A stretch of DNA of 64,000 nucleotides from Candidatus Acetothermia bacterium (GCA_024653345.1 JANLFV010000005.1:1-64000); one strand, 5' to 3'. Numbered from the stretch's first letter, positions 6,554 through 16,378 are shown. The notes: a model not told the origin generated them from the sequence alone. A program made the numbers and translations.

Positions 6554-9038
6554 GCTGCCCCCACCAGGGGAGCTTCCGCAGGACGAGCTCCGAGACGAAG
6601 GCGAACAGCGCAAGAAGGAGTGAGACTGGCCGGAGGTTCTGGTATTGGCGGACCCCTTGGCCGCGGAGCAGCTCCTTGCTGAGGCCCTCCTCCGTCAGAT
6701 ACTGGCCCCCGGTCGCGGCCGCGATCTCCTCTAGCAGCAGTTCATCGATCCCGATCCGGCGATACTCCTCAGGATAGGGGACCGTAACGGCCTTCGTCGC
6801 GGAGGAGATCTCCTGCCCCTCCCCGGTCGCGGTGAGATTCACCAGGTAGGCCCCGGGCTGGAGGTCCTCGACCACGGTCTCGTAGCGTCCCGGGGCGAGC
6901 TGCTCCAGCTCGAGCTCCCTGGCTCCCTCGGCGGAGGAGAGCGCGCCCCGCACCTCGAGGAGGTTGGCCCACCGCCCGTCCTGAGCGACCTCTGCTACGA
7001 GGCGGAGCGAGGAGCCCTCGACCTCGGCCGCGAGCGTGAGCTCCTCTCCCAGCGGCCGGCCCGAGGCCCGGCGGACGATCTGCATCATCAGGAGTGAGGC
7101 CCCCTCCCAGCTCAGCCAGCCCGCGGACCAGCGCCCCTCGAGGTCGGTGTTCACCACCCCTGCTCGGCCGAGGCCGTAGCTCCAGAAGCTGACCAGCGGA
7201 TCGTCCTGCTCGGAGAGGAGGGCCACCTCGCTCGTCTCCTTGGGGTAGGTGACGATGTAGCCCCCCAGAGGAGGGATCGGCCCGAGCTCGCCGAGCAGCG
7301 CGGCTGACGGCCCGGGGAGGACGGCGATCTGCCCCTCGAGCCAGCGCTCGCGCCTCGTCCGCTCGACCTCCTGGAGCGTCACCCGCGGCAGGTCCTCGGG
7401 GTCCTCCACGAGGTAGACCTGGCCGCCGGTCGCCTCGGCCAAGCCCCTGAGGAAGGGCACGTCCGCGTCCTGGCCGATGGCGATGGCCGAGACGGTGATC
7501 TTCTCGCTCGCGATCTGCTCCAGAAGCTGGGGGAACTCCAGCTCGTGGAGCAGGGCCTTCCCGTCGGAGAAGACGATGATGTGCTTCATCTTCGCCTCGA
7601 CGGCTGCTATCTTCTGGAAGGCCTCCTCCAGCGCGGGGTAGAGGTCGGTCCCTCCCCCGGCCTCGAGGGCCGCGATCTGGCGATAGATCGGCTCCTTGTC
7701 CTCCGCCGGCTGGAGGGGGAAGAGCCACCAATGGGCGGTGTCGAAGGCCAGGAGCCCGAGCAGGTCCCTCTCCTCCAGGACCTCCGCGCTCGCGGCCGCG
7801 GCCTCCCTGAGGAACTCGATCTTCTTGCCGGTCATGCTCGAGGAGCGATCGAGGACGAAGACGATCGCCAGCGAGGGGGCCTGGGCCGGCTCGCGCCCCT
7901 CATAGGAGATCGGGAGGAGCCGCTCCAGCCCCGTCTCGCGGAGCCCCTCGACCGCCCGCTGGCCCTGGATCACCAGCAGGCCCCCGCCGGCCTGGAGGTA
8001 GCTGTCGAGGGCCTCGACCGCCCGCCCGCTGAGCCGGGCGAGCGGGAGGTTGTCCAGAATCACCAGCCGGTAGGGCGCCAGGTTGAGGAGGTCCCAGACG
8101 AAGCCGTCCGCGGAGGCGCGGGCGTATTCGTATCCCGCGGCCCGGAGGAGTTCCGCGGTCCCTCCTCCGGCCCCGCTCTGGAGGAGCAGGATCTGCGGCC
8201 CGCCCCGGACGGTCGTGATCGCCTCGAGCGAGTTGTTCTCCATGATCGTGTCACCGGCGGCGACGAGGTAGGCCCGATAGCGATGGAGCCCGCTCTCGCC
8301 GAGTCGGTCGCGGAGCTCGATCCTGTTCGAGCCCGGGAGGAGGCTCACCTCCCGAGTGCCCCACCACTCGCCGTCGCGGTAGAGGAGGAGCTGGGCCGCG
8401 CCCGCCCGGAGCGAGCCGATGGTGAGGGCCAGCCCGAACTCGGCCCCCGGCGGGACCTCCTCCGGGAGGGAGAGCGCCTCGAGCCAGACCTCCTCTCCGC
8501 GGGGCCGGAGCGGGAGGACGGAGATCTTGACCCCCTCCCGGGCCGCGCGGGCCAGGACCGGGCGAAGGTCGCCCCTCGTGGGCAGCCCATCGCTGAGGAG
8601 GACGATCCCTCGCCCGCCCTCCTTCGGCAGGCTGGCGAGCCCCAGCTCGAGCGCGGCGGCGAGGTCCGTCCCGTCCGGCGAGACGACGGCCGAGACATCC
8701 TCAAGATCGAGCCTGGCCTTCAGCCCCTGATCCACGGCCGCCTCCGCGCCGAAGAGGATCAGGCCGTAACGGAGGCCCTCGCGCTCCACCATCAACGACC
8801 TCACCAGCTCGAGGAGTTCCTCCCGCGGACGGGCGATGCTTCCGGAGAGGTCGACGGCGAAGTAGAGGTTATTCTGGAGAACTCGCGAGGCGATCTCCGG
8901 CTCGGCCAGGGCCAGGAGGAGGAGGCCCAGCGCCACGCCCCGGAAGAGGGCGACTCGTCGCCGCTTGAGCAACCACCAGAGAAGCGGCATGAGGGCCAGC
9001 AGGCCGAGCAGGGCCAGCGGCTGGGAGAAGCGGATCAA
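6546..9038 (-). CDS. Membrane protein with two VWA domains and a GATase-like segment
   Basis: The product is about 830 residues, starting at TTG 9038 after GAGGAGG and overlapping the previous gene by four bases. Two membrane segments (about 7-24 and 32-47) anchor it. A first VWA domain has a MIDAS motif DLSGS near residue 63 and a TDLAAALELG threonine. A segment with QILLLQSG, YRLVILDNLP and GGGLLVIQGQ resembles the glutamine-amidotransferase-like domain of large VWA membrane proteins. A second VWA domain follows with DRSSSM near residue 395 and GGTDLYPALEE. A C-terminal beta region and a last hydrophobic helix (VSLLLALFAFVSEL) end it. It is the final gene of the MoxR/VWA operon and probably acts at the cell surface in metal-dependent protein assembly; that role is inferred. 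Confidence 0.85.
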   Translation of the reverse strand: MIRFSQPLALLGLLALMPLLWWLLKRRRVALFRGVALGLLLLALAEPEIASRVLQNNLYFAVDLSGSIARPREELLELVRSLMVEREGLRYGLILFGAEAAVDQGLKARLDLEDVSAVVSPDGTDLAAALELGLASLPKEGGRGIVLLSDGLPTRGDLRPVLARAAREGVKISVLPLRPRGEEVWLEALSLPEEVPPGAEFGLALTIGSLRAGAAQLLLYRDGEWWGTREVSLLPGSNRIELRDRLGESGLHRYRAYLVAAGDTIMENNSLEAITTVRGGPQILLLQSGAGGGTAELLRAAGYEYARASADGFVWDLLNLAPYRLVILDNLPLARLSGRAVEALDSYLQAGGGLLVIQGQRAVEGLRETGLERLLPISYEGREPAQAPSLAIVFVLDRSSSMTGKKIEFLREAAAASAEVLEERDLLGLLAFDTAHWWLFPLQPAEDKEPIYRQIAALEAGGGTDLYPALEEAFQKIAAVEAKMKHIIVFSDGKALLHELEFPQLLEQIASEKITVSAIAIGQDADVPFLRGLAEATGGQVYLVEDPEDLPRVTLQEVERTRRERWLEGQIAVLPGPSAALLGELGPIPPLGGYIVTYPKETSEVALLSEQDDPLVSFWSYGLGRAGVVNTDLEGRWSAGWLSWEGASLLMMQIVRRASGRPLGEELTLAAEVEGSSLRLVAEVAQDGRWANLLEVRGALSSAEGARELELEQLAPGRYETVVEDLQPGAYLVNLTATGEGQEISSATKAVTVPYPEEYRRIGIDELLLEEIAAATGGQYLTEEGLSKELLRGQGVRQYQNLRPVSLLLALFAFVSELVLRKLPWWGQLT

Positions 9039-10810
9039 CCTTTCCTCCTCGCAATCCGCCAGCTCGGCCGCTCATGCCGGATCGATTCTAGCACCAGCGC
9101 GAGCAGCCCCCCGAGCGCCAGATACTCCCAGAGCGGCCGGAGCGCGCTCCGCTCGTGGGTGAGCCCCGCGAGGGCGCTCCCGCTCGGGGCGTCGAGCGGC
9201 TCGCCCGGCTCCGACTCCGCCGGTGCTAGGTTGACCGCGAGATAGCTGCTTCCGCGCGGGGAGTCGAGCCGGTAGAGCCCGGGAAGCTCGGGGATCAGTG
9301 CCTCCCCGGCTCGAGAGGTCTTCCCACGGGGATCGGTTACCTCGACCGCCGTCTCGAGCGGCAGGGGCTCCCCGACCTCGTGGTAGGCCAGGGCTTCGCC
9401 CCCGGCCAGTGGCGGGAGGAGCCAGCCGAGCAGGTTCTTCATCAGGATCGGGAAATCGACTGTAAGCACCAGGTTGGACCAGCGGAGGTCGAAGGCGATG
9501 AAGCAGATCCGCTGGGCCTCCAGCCGCTTGAGGTAGATCAAGGGGAGGCCCGCAGCGCTCAGCAGGACCTCGCCGCCGGAGGGCAGGCTCGCCCGGGCGG
9601 CCCTGGCCACGGCCAGCGAGCCGGGCTCGACCCCTGCGAGGAGCGGGTGCGCGGCGGCTCGGGGCGGCGAGCTGATCTCCTCCAGCCCGAGCAACTGGAC
9701 GAGCGGGGGATAGGAGGCGTTGACTAAGAGGATATTCCCCTTGAGGTCTGCGGGGACCTCGGCACCGTTGGCGACGATGAGGTCGAACTCCCCGTCCCCG
9801 GGATCGCGGGTGATGGCGAACTCCCCCGCGGCCAGGAGCGCCCCGCGGAGGAAGCGGTCGTCCCTCCCCAGCCAGAGGACGCGCCGCTCGAGCGGCGGGA
9901 AGGCGAAGTATCGCCGATCGTCCCAGGGGAAGTCGTCCCCGGCCTCGAGGGCCGCGGTAGCAGTTCGCGGCAATGGGCCGGGATGGGAGAGTGCGAGCGC
10001 GCGGCCGCTGTGAGCGGCGAGGGCAATCCTCTCGGAGAAGATCGGGGCGCCATCGGCCGAGATCGTGAGGACCGGCTCGGCCGGCTCGTCGGTGTAGTTC
10101 TCCGCCCGGACGAAGACGGAGTAGCCGCTTCCCGGCTCGGGCTCGGGGCGGATGGCGAAGGCGCTCAGGGCCAGGTTCGCGGCCGGCTCGCCCAGGCCGA
10201 TTACCTCGAGCGGGAGGCTCTCCCCCGCCCCGCGAACCGGGTGGTCCGTGAGGTAGAAGATCCGGCTGAAGTCGGCGAGCGGCCCCTGGCTCTGGAGGAG
10301 TTGCCAGATCTGCTCGAGCGAGGCGTCCCCTTCGAGGGTCGGACGAGAGGAGCCGAGGGCCTCCCGAGCACGGCGCTTCTCCTGAGTGAGCGGCACGAGC
10401 AGCCTCGGCCGCCGCTGGGCCTGGATCAGGGTCAGCTCCCCCGCGGCTGAGTCGAGCAGCTCGAGCGCCCGCTCGACCGCTAGCTCGTAGCGGCTCACCC
10501 CCCCGCGGGAGACCTGCATGCTCGCGCTCCCGTCGATGATGATCGCCAGCCTTCCCGAGAGCCCCGCGCTGTAGTAGGCGGGGTTGGCGATCGCCAGGAT
10601 CAGGAGCGTGAGGGCCGCGAGCTGGAGGAGGAGGAGCCAGAGGGAGCGGCGGACGAAGAGCAGGGCCCGTCTCCCCCGCGCCTCGATCTCCTGCCAGAGG
10701 AAGAGGGCTGAGACGCGATACGGCTCCGCCCGCCGGCGGAGAAAGTAGGCCACGACCACCACCGCGGCGAGCGCGAAGAGGTAGAGCGCCCAAGGACTGA
10801 GGAAGGTCAT
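9035..10810 (-). CDS. BatA-like membrane protein with VWA domain
   Basis: The 591-residue product begins with the BatA/DUF1550-type opening FLSPWALYLFALAAVVVVAYFLRRR and a second helix near 55-75 (LLLLQLAALTLLILAIAN). A VWA domain follows with IIIDGSASMQ as MIDAS; the expected DxSxS is present as DGSAS. A long extracytoplasmic region carries a LLVNASYPPLVQLLG segment, and a final hydrophobic helix sits near 565-580. ATG 10810 overlaps the DUF58 gene by four bases and has GGAGGG eight bases upstream. It belongs to the MoxR-DUF58-VWA gene family set, where such proteins form membrane complexes energised by the MoxR ATPase. Confidence 0.87.
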   Translation of the reverse strand: MTFLSPWALYLFALAAVVVVAYFLRRRAEPYRVSALFLWQEIEARGRRALLFVRRSLWLLLLQLAALTLLILAIANPAYYSAGLSGRLAIIIDGSASMQVSRGGVSRYELAVERALELLDSAAGELTLIQAQRRPRLLVPLTQEKRRAREALGSSRPTLEGDASLEQIWQLLQSQGPLADFSRIFYLTDHPVRGAGESLPLEVIGLGEPAANLALSAFAIRPEPEPGSGYSVFVRAENYTDEPAEPVLTISADGAPIFSERIALAAHSGRALALSHPGPLPRTATAALEAGDDFPWDDRRYFAFPPLERRVLWLGRDDRFLRGALLAAGEFAITRDPGDGEFDLIVANGAEVPADLKGNILLVNASYPPLVQLLGLEEISSPPRAAAHPLLAGVEPGSLAVARAARASLPSGGEVLLSAAGLPLIYLKRLEAQRICFIAFDLRWSNLVLTVDFPILMKNLLGWLLPPLAGGEALAYHEVGEPLPLETAVEVTDPRGKTSRAGEALIPELPGLYRLDSPRGSSYLAVNLAPAESEPGEPLDAPSGSALAGLTHERSALRPLWEYLALGGLLALVLESIRHERPSWRIARRKG

Positions 10811-11676
10811 CGCACGACCCTCCTCTCCCCCAGCATCTCGAAGATCGCGCTCTCGAGGGGGGTGGTGACGGGGAGGCGGAGATACTCGATCTTATGGGCG
10901 AGGCAGAACTGCTCCAGGCTCTGGAGATAGGCCCGGAGCAGCTCCTGATAGGCCCTGATCGCCCGCTCGTCCATCTCCAGCTCGAACGGCCGCCCTCCCT
11001 CCTCGGCGTCCTCGAGCCGGACGGCCCCCTGAGGGCGGGGCTCGAGGTCCTCGCTCGCGAGGAGTTGAAGGATGATCACGGTGAACCGCCTGTAGAGGAG
11101 GTGGGAGAGGCCGCGCTCGTAGCCCTGCGGCGTGAGCATGTCGCTCAACAGGACGAGGAGCCCCGGCTCGCGTCGCTGGGCGGCGAAGCCCTCGAGCGCC
11201 CCGTCCAGGTCGGTCCGGCCGCCCGGCCTCACTCCCTCGAGGTAGCGGAAGAGCTGGAAGATCTGGCGCGGGCCGGAGTGGGGCGGCAGGCCCCCCTCGA
11301 CCCTGGAGGCGAAAGGATAGGCCCCGACCCGGTCGAGCTCCTTCAGCCCGAGGTAGCCGAGCGCCGCGGCCAGCCGGAGCCCGTAGAGGAGCTTCCCGCC
11401 GATCTCCATCGAGCTGCTCTTGTCGATCAAGAGGTAGATCGGGAGGTCCTGCTCCCGGGTGAAGACCTTGATCAGCAGCCGGTCGAGGCGGCCGTAGACC
11501 TTCCAGTCAACATAGCGGAAGTCATCGCCGGGCGAGTATTCCTTGTAATCGGTGAACTCCAGGCTCATCCCCGCCCGCGGGGCATGGTGGGTCCCGCCCG
11601 GCCGGCCGCGCGGCTGGGTCTTCACCATGAGCCGGAGCCGCTCCAGCCTCTTCAGGAACTGCTCATCTAAGAGCAT
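10807..11676 (-). CDS. DUF58 protein with VWA-like fold
   Basis: The 289-residue protein shows the DUF58 hallmark at residues 35-60: RAGMSLEFTDYKEYSPGDD then RYVDWKVYGR. The VWA-like core carries LIDKSSSMEIGGK, a near-complete MIDAS motif, and GGRTDLDGALEGFA. It has no signal peptide or membrane helix and should be cytoplasmic. The start at 11676 overlaps the moxR-like gene by 14 bases, so the two are translationally coupled. DUF58 proteins are partners of MoxR ATPases in nearly all genomes that have them. Confidence 0.92.
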   Translation of the reverse strand: MLLDEQFLKRLERLRLMVKTQPRGRPGGTHHAPRAGMSLEFTDYKEYSPGDDFRYVDWKVYGRLDRLLIKVFTREQDLPIYLLIDKSSSMEIGGKLLYGLRLAAALGYLGLKELDRVGAYPFASRVEGGLPPHSGPRQIFQLFRYLEGVRPGGRTDLDGALEGFAAQRREPGLLVLLSDMLTPQGYERGLSHLLYRRFTVIILQLLASEDLEPRPQGAVRLEDAEEGGRPFELEMDERAIRAYQELLRAYLQSLEQFCLAHKIEYLRLPVTTPLESAIFEMLGERRVVR

Positions 11677-12655
11677 CGACCTCCACCCTCCGCAGGACCT
11701 CGTCCAGGACCTCTTCCGGGGAGACCCCGGCGGCCTCGCCCTTGAAGCTGAGGATCACCCGGTGATTGAGGCTGGGGGCGAAGACGGCGCGAATGTCCTC
11801 CAGGCCAACATTCACCTCGCCGGCGAGGAAGGCGTGGGCCTTGGCCCCCGCGATCAGGCTGATCCCGCCCCGCGGGCTCGCGCCATACTCGACATACTCC
11901 CGGACCGCGGGCGGCGCGAGCTCGGAGTCGGGATGCGTGGCGTGGACCAGGGCGCTAGCGTAGCGGTAGAGCTGCTCGGGGACGGGGAAGGCGGCCACGA
12001 TCTCCCGGGCCGCGAGGACCTCCTCGCGGGAGAGGACCTCCCTCGCAGAGTAAGGGGCGCCGGAGGTGTTCCGAACGATGATCTCCTCCAGCTCCCCCAG
12101 GTCGGGATAGGCGAGCTTGAGCTTGAAGAAGAACCGGTCGACCTGGGCCTCGGGGAGCGGATAGGTCCCCTCCATCTCGATCGGGTTCTGGGTGGCGAGG
12201 ACGACGAACGGCTCCTCCAGCTCGTGGGTGTTGTTCCCCACGGTCACGGACCGCTCCTGCATCGCCTCGAGCAGTGCCGACTGGGTCTTGGGCGTGGCCC
12301 GGTTGATCTCGTCCGCGAGGATGAGGTGGGCGAAGAGCGGGCCGCGGGCGAACTCGAAATGGCGCCTCCCGGCCTCGTCCTCCATCAGCAGCAGCGTCCC
12401 CGTGATGTCCGCCGGCATCAGGTCCGGGGTGAACTGGATCCGGGAGAACTCCAGCCCGAGCGCCCGCGCGAGAGTCCTCACTAGGAGGGTCTTCCCCAGC
12501 CCGGGCACCCCCTCGAGCAGGGCATGGCCCTGACAGAGGAGGCAGATCAGCACCCCCTCGATCACCGCGTCGTGGCCGACGATCACCCGCCCGATCTCCT
12601 CGCGGAGCTCCTGGAACATCCTCTGTGTCCGCTGCAGGACTTGCTCGTCGATCAT
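11663..12655 (-). CDS. moxR: MoxR family AAA+ ATPase
   Basis: The 330-residue ATPase has Walker A GVPGLGKT near residues 49-56, Walker B LILADEINRA, sensor-1 VLATQNPIEMEGTYPLPEAQ and an arginine-rich SPRGGISL sensor-2 region. The second of two tandem ATGs (12655) is favoured because GGAGG then lies four bases upstream; the first (12658) is possible. Its start overlaps the stop of the 450-residue gene upstream. MoxR ATPases act as chaperones that insert cofactors or mature VWA-domain partners, here the DUF58 and VWA proteins encoded just downstream. Confidence 0.93.
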   Translation of the reverse strand: MIDEQVLQRTQRMFQELREEIGRVIVGHDAVIEGVLICLLCQGHALLEGVPGLGKTLLVRTLARALGLEFSRIQFTPDLMPADITGTLLLMEDEAGRRHFEFARGPLFAHLILADEINRATPKTQSALLEAMQERSVTVGNNTHELEEPFVVLATQNPIEMEGTYPLPEAQVDRFFFKLKLAYPDLGELEEIIVRNTSGAPYSAREVLSREEVLAAREIVAAFPVPEQLYRYASALVHATHPDSELAPPAVREYVEYGASPRGGISLIAGAKAHAFLAGEVNVGLEDIRAVFAPSLNHRVILSFKGEAAGVSPEEVLDEVLRRVEVDALR

Positions 12656-14007
12656 CATTCCTCCGTGATGATAAGAAAATACTGCTTGACCGTCTCCTGG
12701 ACCTCTTCCGGGACATTCCGCGATTCGAGGATCGCGATCACCCTCTGGAGGTTCAGCCTTAGGGTCGCGGGAGCCTCCGCGCCCCCGGCCTCGAAGGGCG
12801 TCCCTCGGGTGAGCAACTGCTCGACCTCCCCCCATTCGCCCAGCTCGCCGGAGATGTGCAATTCCCTCGTCCCCGAGGGCCAACTGAGCGGCAAGGGCTC
12901 GCCCGCGGGCCAGCTGCCCCGGCTCGTCCCGGCCTCCTCGCCGCCCTCCTGGCTGCCCTCAGTCGGCGGCTCGCCCGACCCCTCTCCCTCGGGCGAGGCG
13001 CCGCTCCCCTCCTCCTCGCCGCGGCTGGCCGATGCCGGCCCCGCGAGCTGAAGGGACCGCTCGAGCTCCTCATCTGCCTTGGCCAGGCTCTCGGCCAGGG
13101 CCTGGGCCGCCGCCAGGTTCTGCTGTGCCTCGGGCCTGCCGAGCTCAGGGAGCCGCTGGAGCAGGTCCTTGAGGAGCCCGCCGGTGAGGCGGCTCGCCAG
13201 GCGGCCCAGCTCGGCCTGAAGCTCGGCTCGCTCCGCCTGCCCCGCCCCCTCCTCCTCGCCCTCGCGCGCCGCCGGCGAGGAGAGGGCCTGCGAGAGCCGC
13301 TCGAGGATCTCCCCTCTGAGGGCCTGATCGGTCGAGGGGCCCCAGAGCTCCTCCTCCAACTGCTCCTGGAGCTCCCGCGCCCGCGCGCCCCTCTCCTGGA
13401 ACACCTCCGGTCGGCGCTCGAGCGCGAGTGCGGCCAGCTCTTCCTCCAACTCCGCCGCTTGCTCCTCGAGGGCCGCGAGCTTCCGCTCGAGGGCCTCCTG
13501 TCCCCCCCGCTCGACCGCCCGCTCCTCGGCCGTTGGCCAGGGGGCGATCTCCCTCGGCAGGCCCAGGAGCAGGGTGGCCAAGATCAGGGCAGTCGGCAGG
13601 AGCCAGCTCCTCCTCCGCGCGAGGGGCACGGCCCGCGCCACCTCGAGCCGCGGCGGAAGCCGGGCCGTCAGAAGGGGAATGAACTCCGCCGGCCCGCGGC
13701 CCCGCGCGAGCTCATAGAGCGCGGAGAGCCGCTCATGGAGCCCCAGGCGGCGGTCGGCCTGGAAGAGGGCCCGCGGCAGATCGACCTTCTGGAGGTAGGA
13801 CCAGAGGAAGCCCGCGAGGCCCACGAGCAGATTAGCAAAGACGAGCCAGTAAGGCTCGATCGCCCCGACGAGCCCGAGGAGCCGGAGCGCCTGATAGCCG
13901 AGAGTGAGGGAAAGAGTGGCGCTCAAAGAGCGGCCGGCCCCCTCGAGCCCCCGGGCCAGGCGGGCCCGGCGCTCGATGCTCAGGACAAGCTCTTGGAACC
14001 GCTCCAT
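12655..14007 (-). CDS. Membrane protein with long coiled-coil, MoxR operon
   Basis: The 450-residue product starts at ATG 14007 with AAGGAGG eight bases upstream. Hydrophobic helices near residues 30-46 and 50-70, and again at SWLLPTALILATLLLG, are followed by a strongly charged Glu/Arg/Leu region (about 190-350) with heptad-like spacing, so a coiled coil is likely. A low-complexity Gly/Ser/Glu linker (about 350-400) and a short conserved-looking C-terminus follow. This is the layout of the DUF4175-like proteins next to MoxR in some phyla. No catalytic motif is visible. It overlaps the gene upstream by 28 bases. Confidence 0.7.
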   Translation of the reverse strand: MERFQELVLSIERRARLARGLEGAGRSLSATLSLTLGYQALRLLGLVGAIEPYWLVFANLLVGLAGFLWSYLQKVDLPRALFQADRRLGLHERLSALYELARGRGPAEFIPLLTARLPPRLEVARAVPLARRRSWLLPTALILATLLLGLPREIAPWPTAEERAVERGGQEALERKLAALEEQAAELEEELAALALERRPEVFQERGARARELQEQLEEELWGPSTDQALRGEILERLSQALSSPAAREGEEEGAGQAERAELQAELGRLASRLTGGLLKDLLQRLPELGRPEAQQNLAAAQALAESLAKADEELERSLQLAGPASASRGEEEGSGASPEGEGSGEPPTEGSQEGGEEAGTSRGSWPAGEPLPLSWPSGTRELHISGELGEWGEVEQLLTRGTPFEAGGAEAPATLRLNLQRVIAILESRNVPEEVQETVKQYFLIITEE

Positions 14008-14645
14008 CGCTTGATCCTCCTTCGCGCGAACAGGAGCGAAGCTCCGCCGAGGGCCACCAGCAGCAGCGGCCCCGCAACTGATTCTACCGGATAGCCGTGG
14101 CCCTGCAGCAGGAGCCCGAGGTTGAAGAACGGGCTCCCCGCAGGCCAGAAGAAGGTCCCCCCGAGATAGGCGAGGAAGCCGAGATACTTGAGCTGGAACT
14201 GCGCTGTCTCCGAGGGGAGGGTCGCCAGGAGGAGCCCGAAGGCCGCCCAGGCCCAGCCGTAGGCCGAGAGGTAGGCCGCGCTGGAGATGATCGCCGCAGG
14301 CCGGGCGTAGGCCCCGGCCTTGAAGATCAGCCAGAAGGGGGCGGTGAGCAGGAGCCCCAGGCCGAGCTGGGAGGAGATGTGGGCCAGGTATCGCCCGAAG
14401 CGGCCTTGGAATCGGCCCCGCCAGCCCTGCTCTCTCTGGCCGACCTGGAGGGCGAAGATCCCGAAGGCCACCAGCAGCGTCCCGGCGAAGAAGGGGACGG
14501 GCTCCCAGTCCGAGCTGATCAGCTCCCCGATCCGCCGGCTCGGGGGGAGCGTCAGGATCGTGACCGCGCCCAGGAGAGCCGTAAGGCCGAGATAGAGGGC
14601 CCAGTTCAGCCGGTTCACTAAGTAGCCCATCTCTTTGCGCGCCAT
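13980..14645 (-). CDS. Polytopic membrane protein of the MoxR/VWA operon
   Basis: The product is 221 residues with about six hydrophobic segments, including LNWALYLGLTALLGAVTIL, FFAGTLLVAFGIFALQVG and LLLVALGGASLLFARRR, and a basic C-terminus. I do not recognise a family; the topology resembles an ABC-2-like or BatE-type accessory membrane protein. The ATG follows the stop of the upstream gene without a gap, so the two are coupled. A partner role in the VWA complex is inferred from position only. Confidence 0.7.
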   Translation of the reverse strand: MARKEMGYLVNRLNWALYLGLTALLGAVTILTLPPSRRIGELISSDWEPVPFFAGTLLVAFGIFALQVGQREQGWRGRFQGRFGRYLAHISSQLGLGLLLTAPFWLIFKAGAYARPAAIISSAAYLSAYGWAWAAFGLLLATLPSETAQFQLKYLGFLAYLGGTFFWPAGSPFFNLGLLLQGHGYPVESVAGPLLLVALGGASLLFARRRIKRWSGSKSLS

Positions 14646-16331
14646 TCAGGCGTCCTCCTCGATGGCCACGATGCAGGCCGCTTGGCGCTCCTCCGCCGCG
14701 GCCTGAGAGAAGGTCCCCGGCGGGGCGCAACGGCAGAGGAGCGCCCGCTCACCGCGCAGCCCCTCCCTGGCCTTGGCGTAGAGCTGGGCGCGGACCGGCT
14801 CGGTCGGCCAGCGGGCCTCCGGCCCCACCTCGCGCTCCGTTGTCTCGTGAGGCCCGAGATCGCCGAAGAGAAACGCTTTTCCTCCCAGGAGAACGAGGCA
14901 GTCCGAGAGGCTGAGCGGGGTGAGGTTCTTCGCGATCGCCCGTCCTCCGGCGACCCTCAGGCTGGCCAGGTCCCCGCTCATCCTCTCCAGGTAGAGCGAG
15001 CGCGCCTGCCAGGCCTCCATCTTGAACAAGGCCCTCAGCTTGTCCTCCTCCCGGAGGAAGATGAGATCGTAGAGGTGGTCTCCTCGTTCCTCGGGGAGGG
15101 CCTGCTCCAGCTGGCCATCGGCGATCTCCGCTTCCACCTCGAGTTCCGCCCCGGCCTTGGCGAAGAGCCCGAGCCAGGCCGAGTGGACCGTCGCGCCCCC
15201 TAGGTCGTGGAAGAGGTCGAGCTCCAGGCCGAGGAGCGGCTTGGCGAACTCCGGGCGGTCGAGATACCGCGCGGTGAGAACCATCACACCCGCGACCCAG
15301 AGGAGGACGAGCGGGCTCCAGCGGGGGCGATGCAAGGCGGCCCAGCCGAAGAGGGCCAGCCCGCCGAGGTAGAGCGAATAGATCCCGATGAGTGTGAGCT
15401 TCGAGGGGAAGGGGAGGCGGAGCTGGCTGAGGAGCTCGCCCGCGAGGCGCGGCGCCTCATGATCGACCGACGCGCCCTTCTCTTCCCCGCTGAGGGCCTT
15501 CCAGAAGGCCTCGTCCACCGGGTCGGTCAGGGGATTGACGGTGGAGAAGAGGACTCGTCCCCGCCCCCGCGCCGCCGCGACGAGAATTGCTGATCCCTCC
15601 TGATAGAGGACTTCACCGCGCGGTTCACCGAGGACGACCGGGCGGCCCTCCCGCTCCCCGAGCCCCGTGGGGGCGAAGGGGATGAGCTCGCGCAGTGCGG
15701 GAGTGTCCTGAAAATACCAGTTGTCACCCCCGAGGACCACCAGCTCGCCGCCCCACTCGATCCAGCGGACGAGCGCCTCCCACTGGGGGCGGGAGAGCCC
15801 GGCCGGGTTGAGCCGAGCGAGGTAGATCCGCCTCACGCCCGCAAGCCCCGGCCACTCGCTCGGCAGGCTCTCGGGCTCGATCTGGAGCGGCAGCTCGCCC
15901 GAGGGGAGGGCGTTGGGAAAGGGGGAGTCCCCCAGGGCCAGGGTGAGCGGCTCCTCGGAGAACCGGCCCTTCAGGCTGATCTCCTGCTCATGGACGACCT
16001 GGCCGCCGGCGAGGACGGTGATCGAGAGAGGGTAGATATAGCCTCGGACGAGGAAAGTGAGCGAGAACCGCTTCTTTGTCCTGCCCGCCAGCTCGAAGGG
16101 GAGGATCAGCCGCTCCTCAGTCGCCCCCTGCCAAGGGCTCTTCACCTCTTGAGCGATGATGATCTGGCCCTGGAGCGCCGGGCCCCGGCTCTGCAGTGTG
16201 ATCCAGATGGGCGTGGGGCAGTCGGGATGGTAATAGCCGTTGAAGCCGAAGTCAGTCTCCACATCCACCTGGGCGGCCAGCGGCGAGCTCGCGACTAGGC
16301 AGATCAAGAGCGCTAACCCCAGAGGTCTCAT
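14646..16331 (-). CDS. Secreted, C-terminally anchored protein with GATase-like segment
   Basis: MRPLGLALLICLVASSPLAAQ is a clear signal peptide from ATG 16331; a GTG at 16340 is an alternative start and neither has a good SD. The mature part begins with beta-rich sequence (VDVETDFGFNGYYHPD), like other extracytoplasmic partners of VWA proteins. A region with ALVRWIEWGGELVVLGGDNW resembles the class I glutamine-amidotransferase-like fold used as a non-catalytic domain. Two hydrophobic helices follow near residues 310-345. The C-terminal 200 residues show no recognised motif. It sits inside the nine-gene leftward operon. Confidence 0.75.
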   Translation of the reverse strand: MRPLGLALLICLVASSPLAAQVDVETDFGFNGYYHPDCPTPIWITLQSRGPALQGQIIIAQEVKSPWQGATEERLILPFELAGRTKKRFSLTFLVRGYIYPLSITVLAGGQVVHEQEISLKGRFSEEPLTLALGDSPFPNALPSGELPLQIEPESLPSEWPGLAGVRRIYLARLNPAGLSRPQWEALVRWIEWGGELVVLGGDNWYFQDTPALRELIPFAPTGLGEREGRPVVLGEPRGEVLYQEGSAILVAAARGRGRVLFSTVNPLTDPVDEAFWKALSGEEKGASVDHEAPRLAGELLSQLRLPFPSKLTLIGIYSLYLGGLALFGWAALHRPRWSPLVLLWVAGVMVLTARYLDRPEFAKPLLGLELDLFHDLGGATVHSAWLGLFAKAGAELEVEAEIADGQLEQALPEERGDHLYDLIFLREEDKLRALFKMEAWQARSLYLERMSGDLASLRVAGGRAIAKNLTPLSLSDCLVLLGGKAFLFGDLGPHETTEREVGPEARWPTEPVRAQLYAKAREGLRGERALLCRCAPPGTFSQAAAEERQAACIVAIEEDA

Positions 16332-16378
16332 AAAGGTCACGGAGATGATACCCCCGCCTGACCATCTCTTGACAGCCG

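Noticed and set aside
7545-9245. Long rightward open frame (566 codons) opposite the double-VWA gene
   Set aside because: It is antisense to a well-supported gene, has a low-complexity Glu/Arg/Pro composition typical of GC-rich antisense frames, and shows no domain.
12656-14730. Long versions of the MoxR gene (to 12883) and of the coiled-coil gene (to 14730)
   Set aside because: The extra N-termini overlap upstream genes in other frames and have no family similarity; internal ATGs have good SDs.
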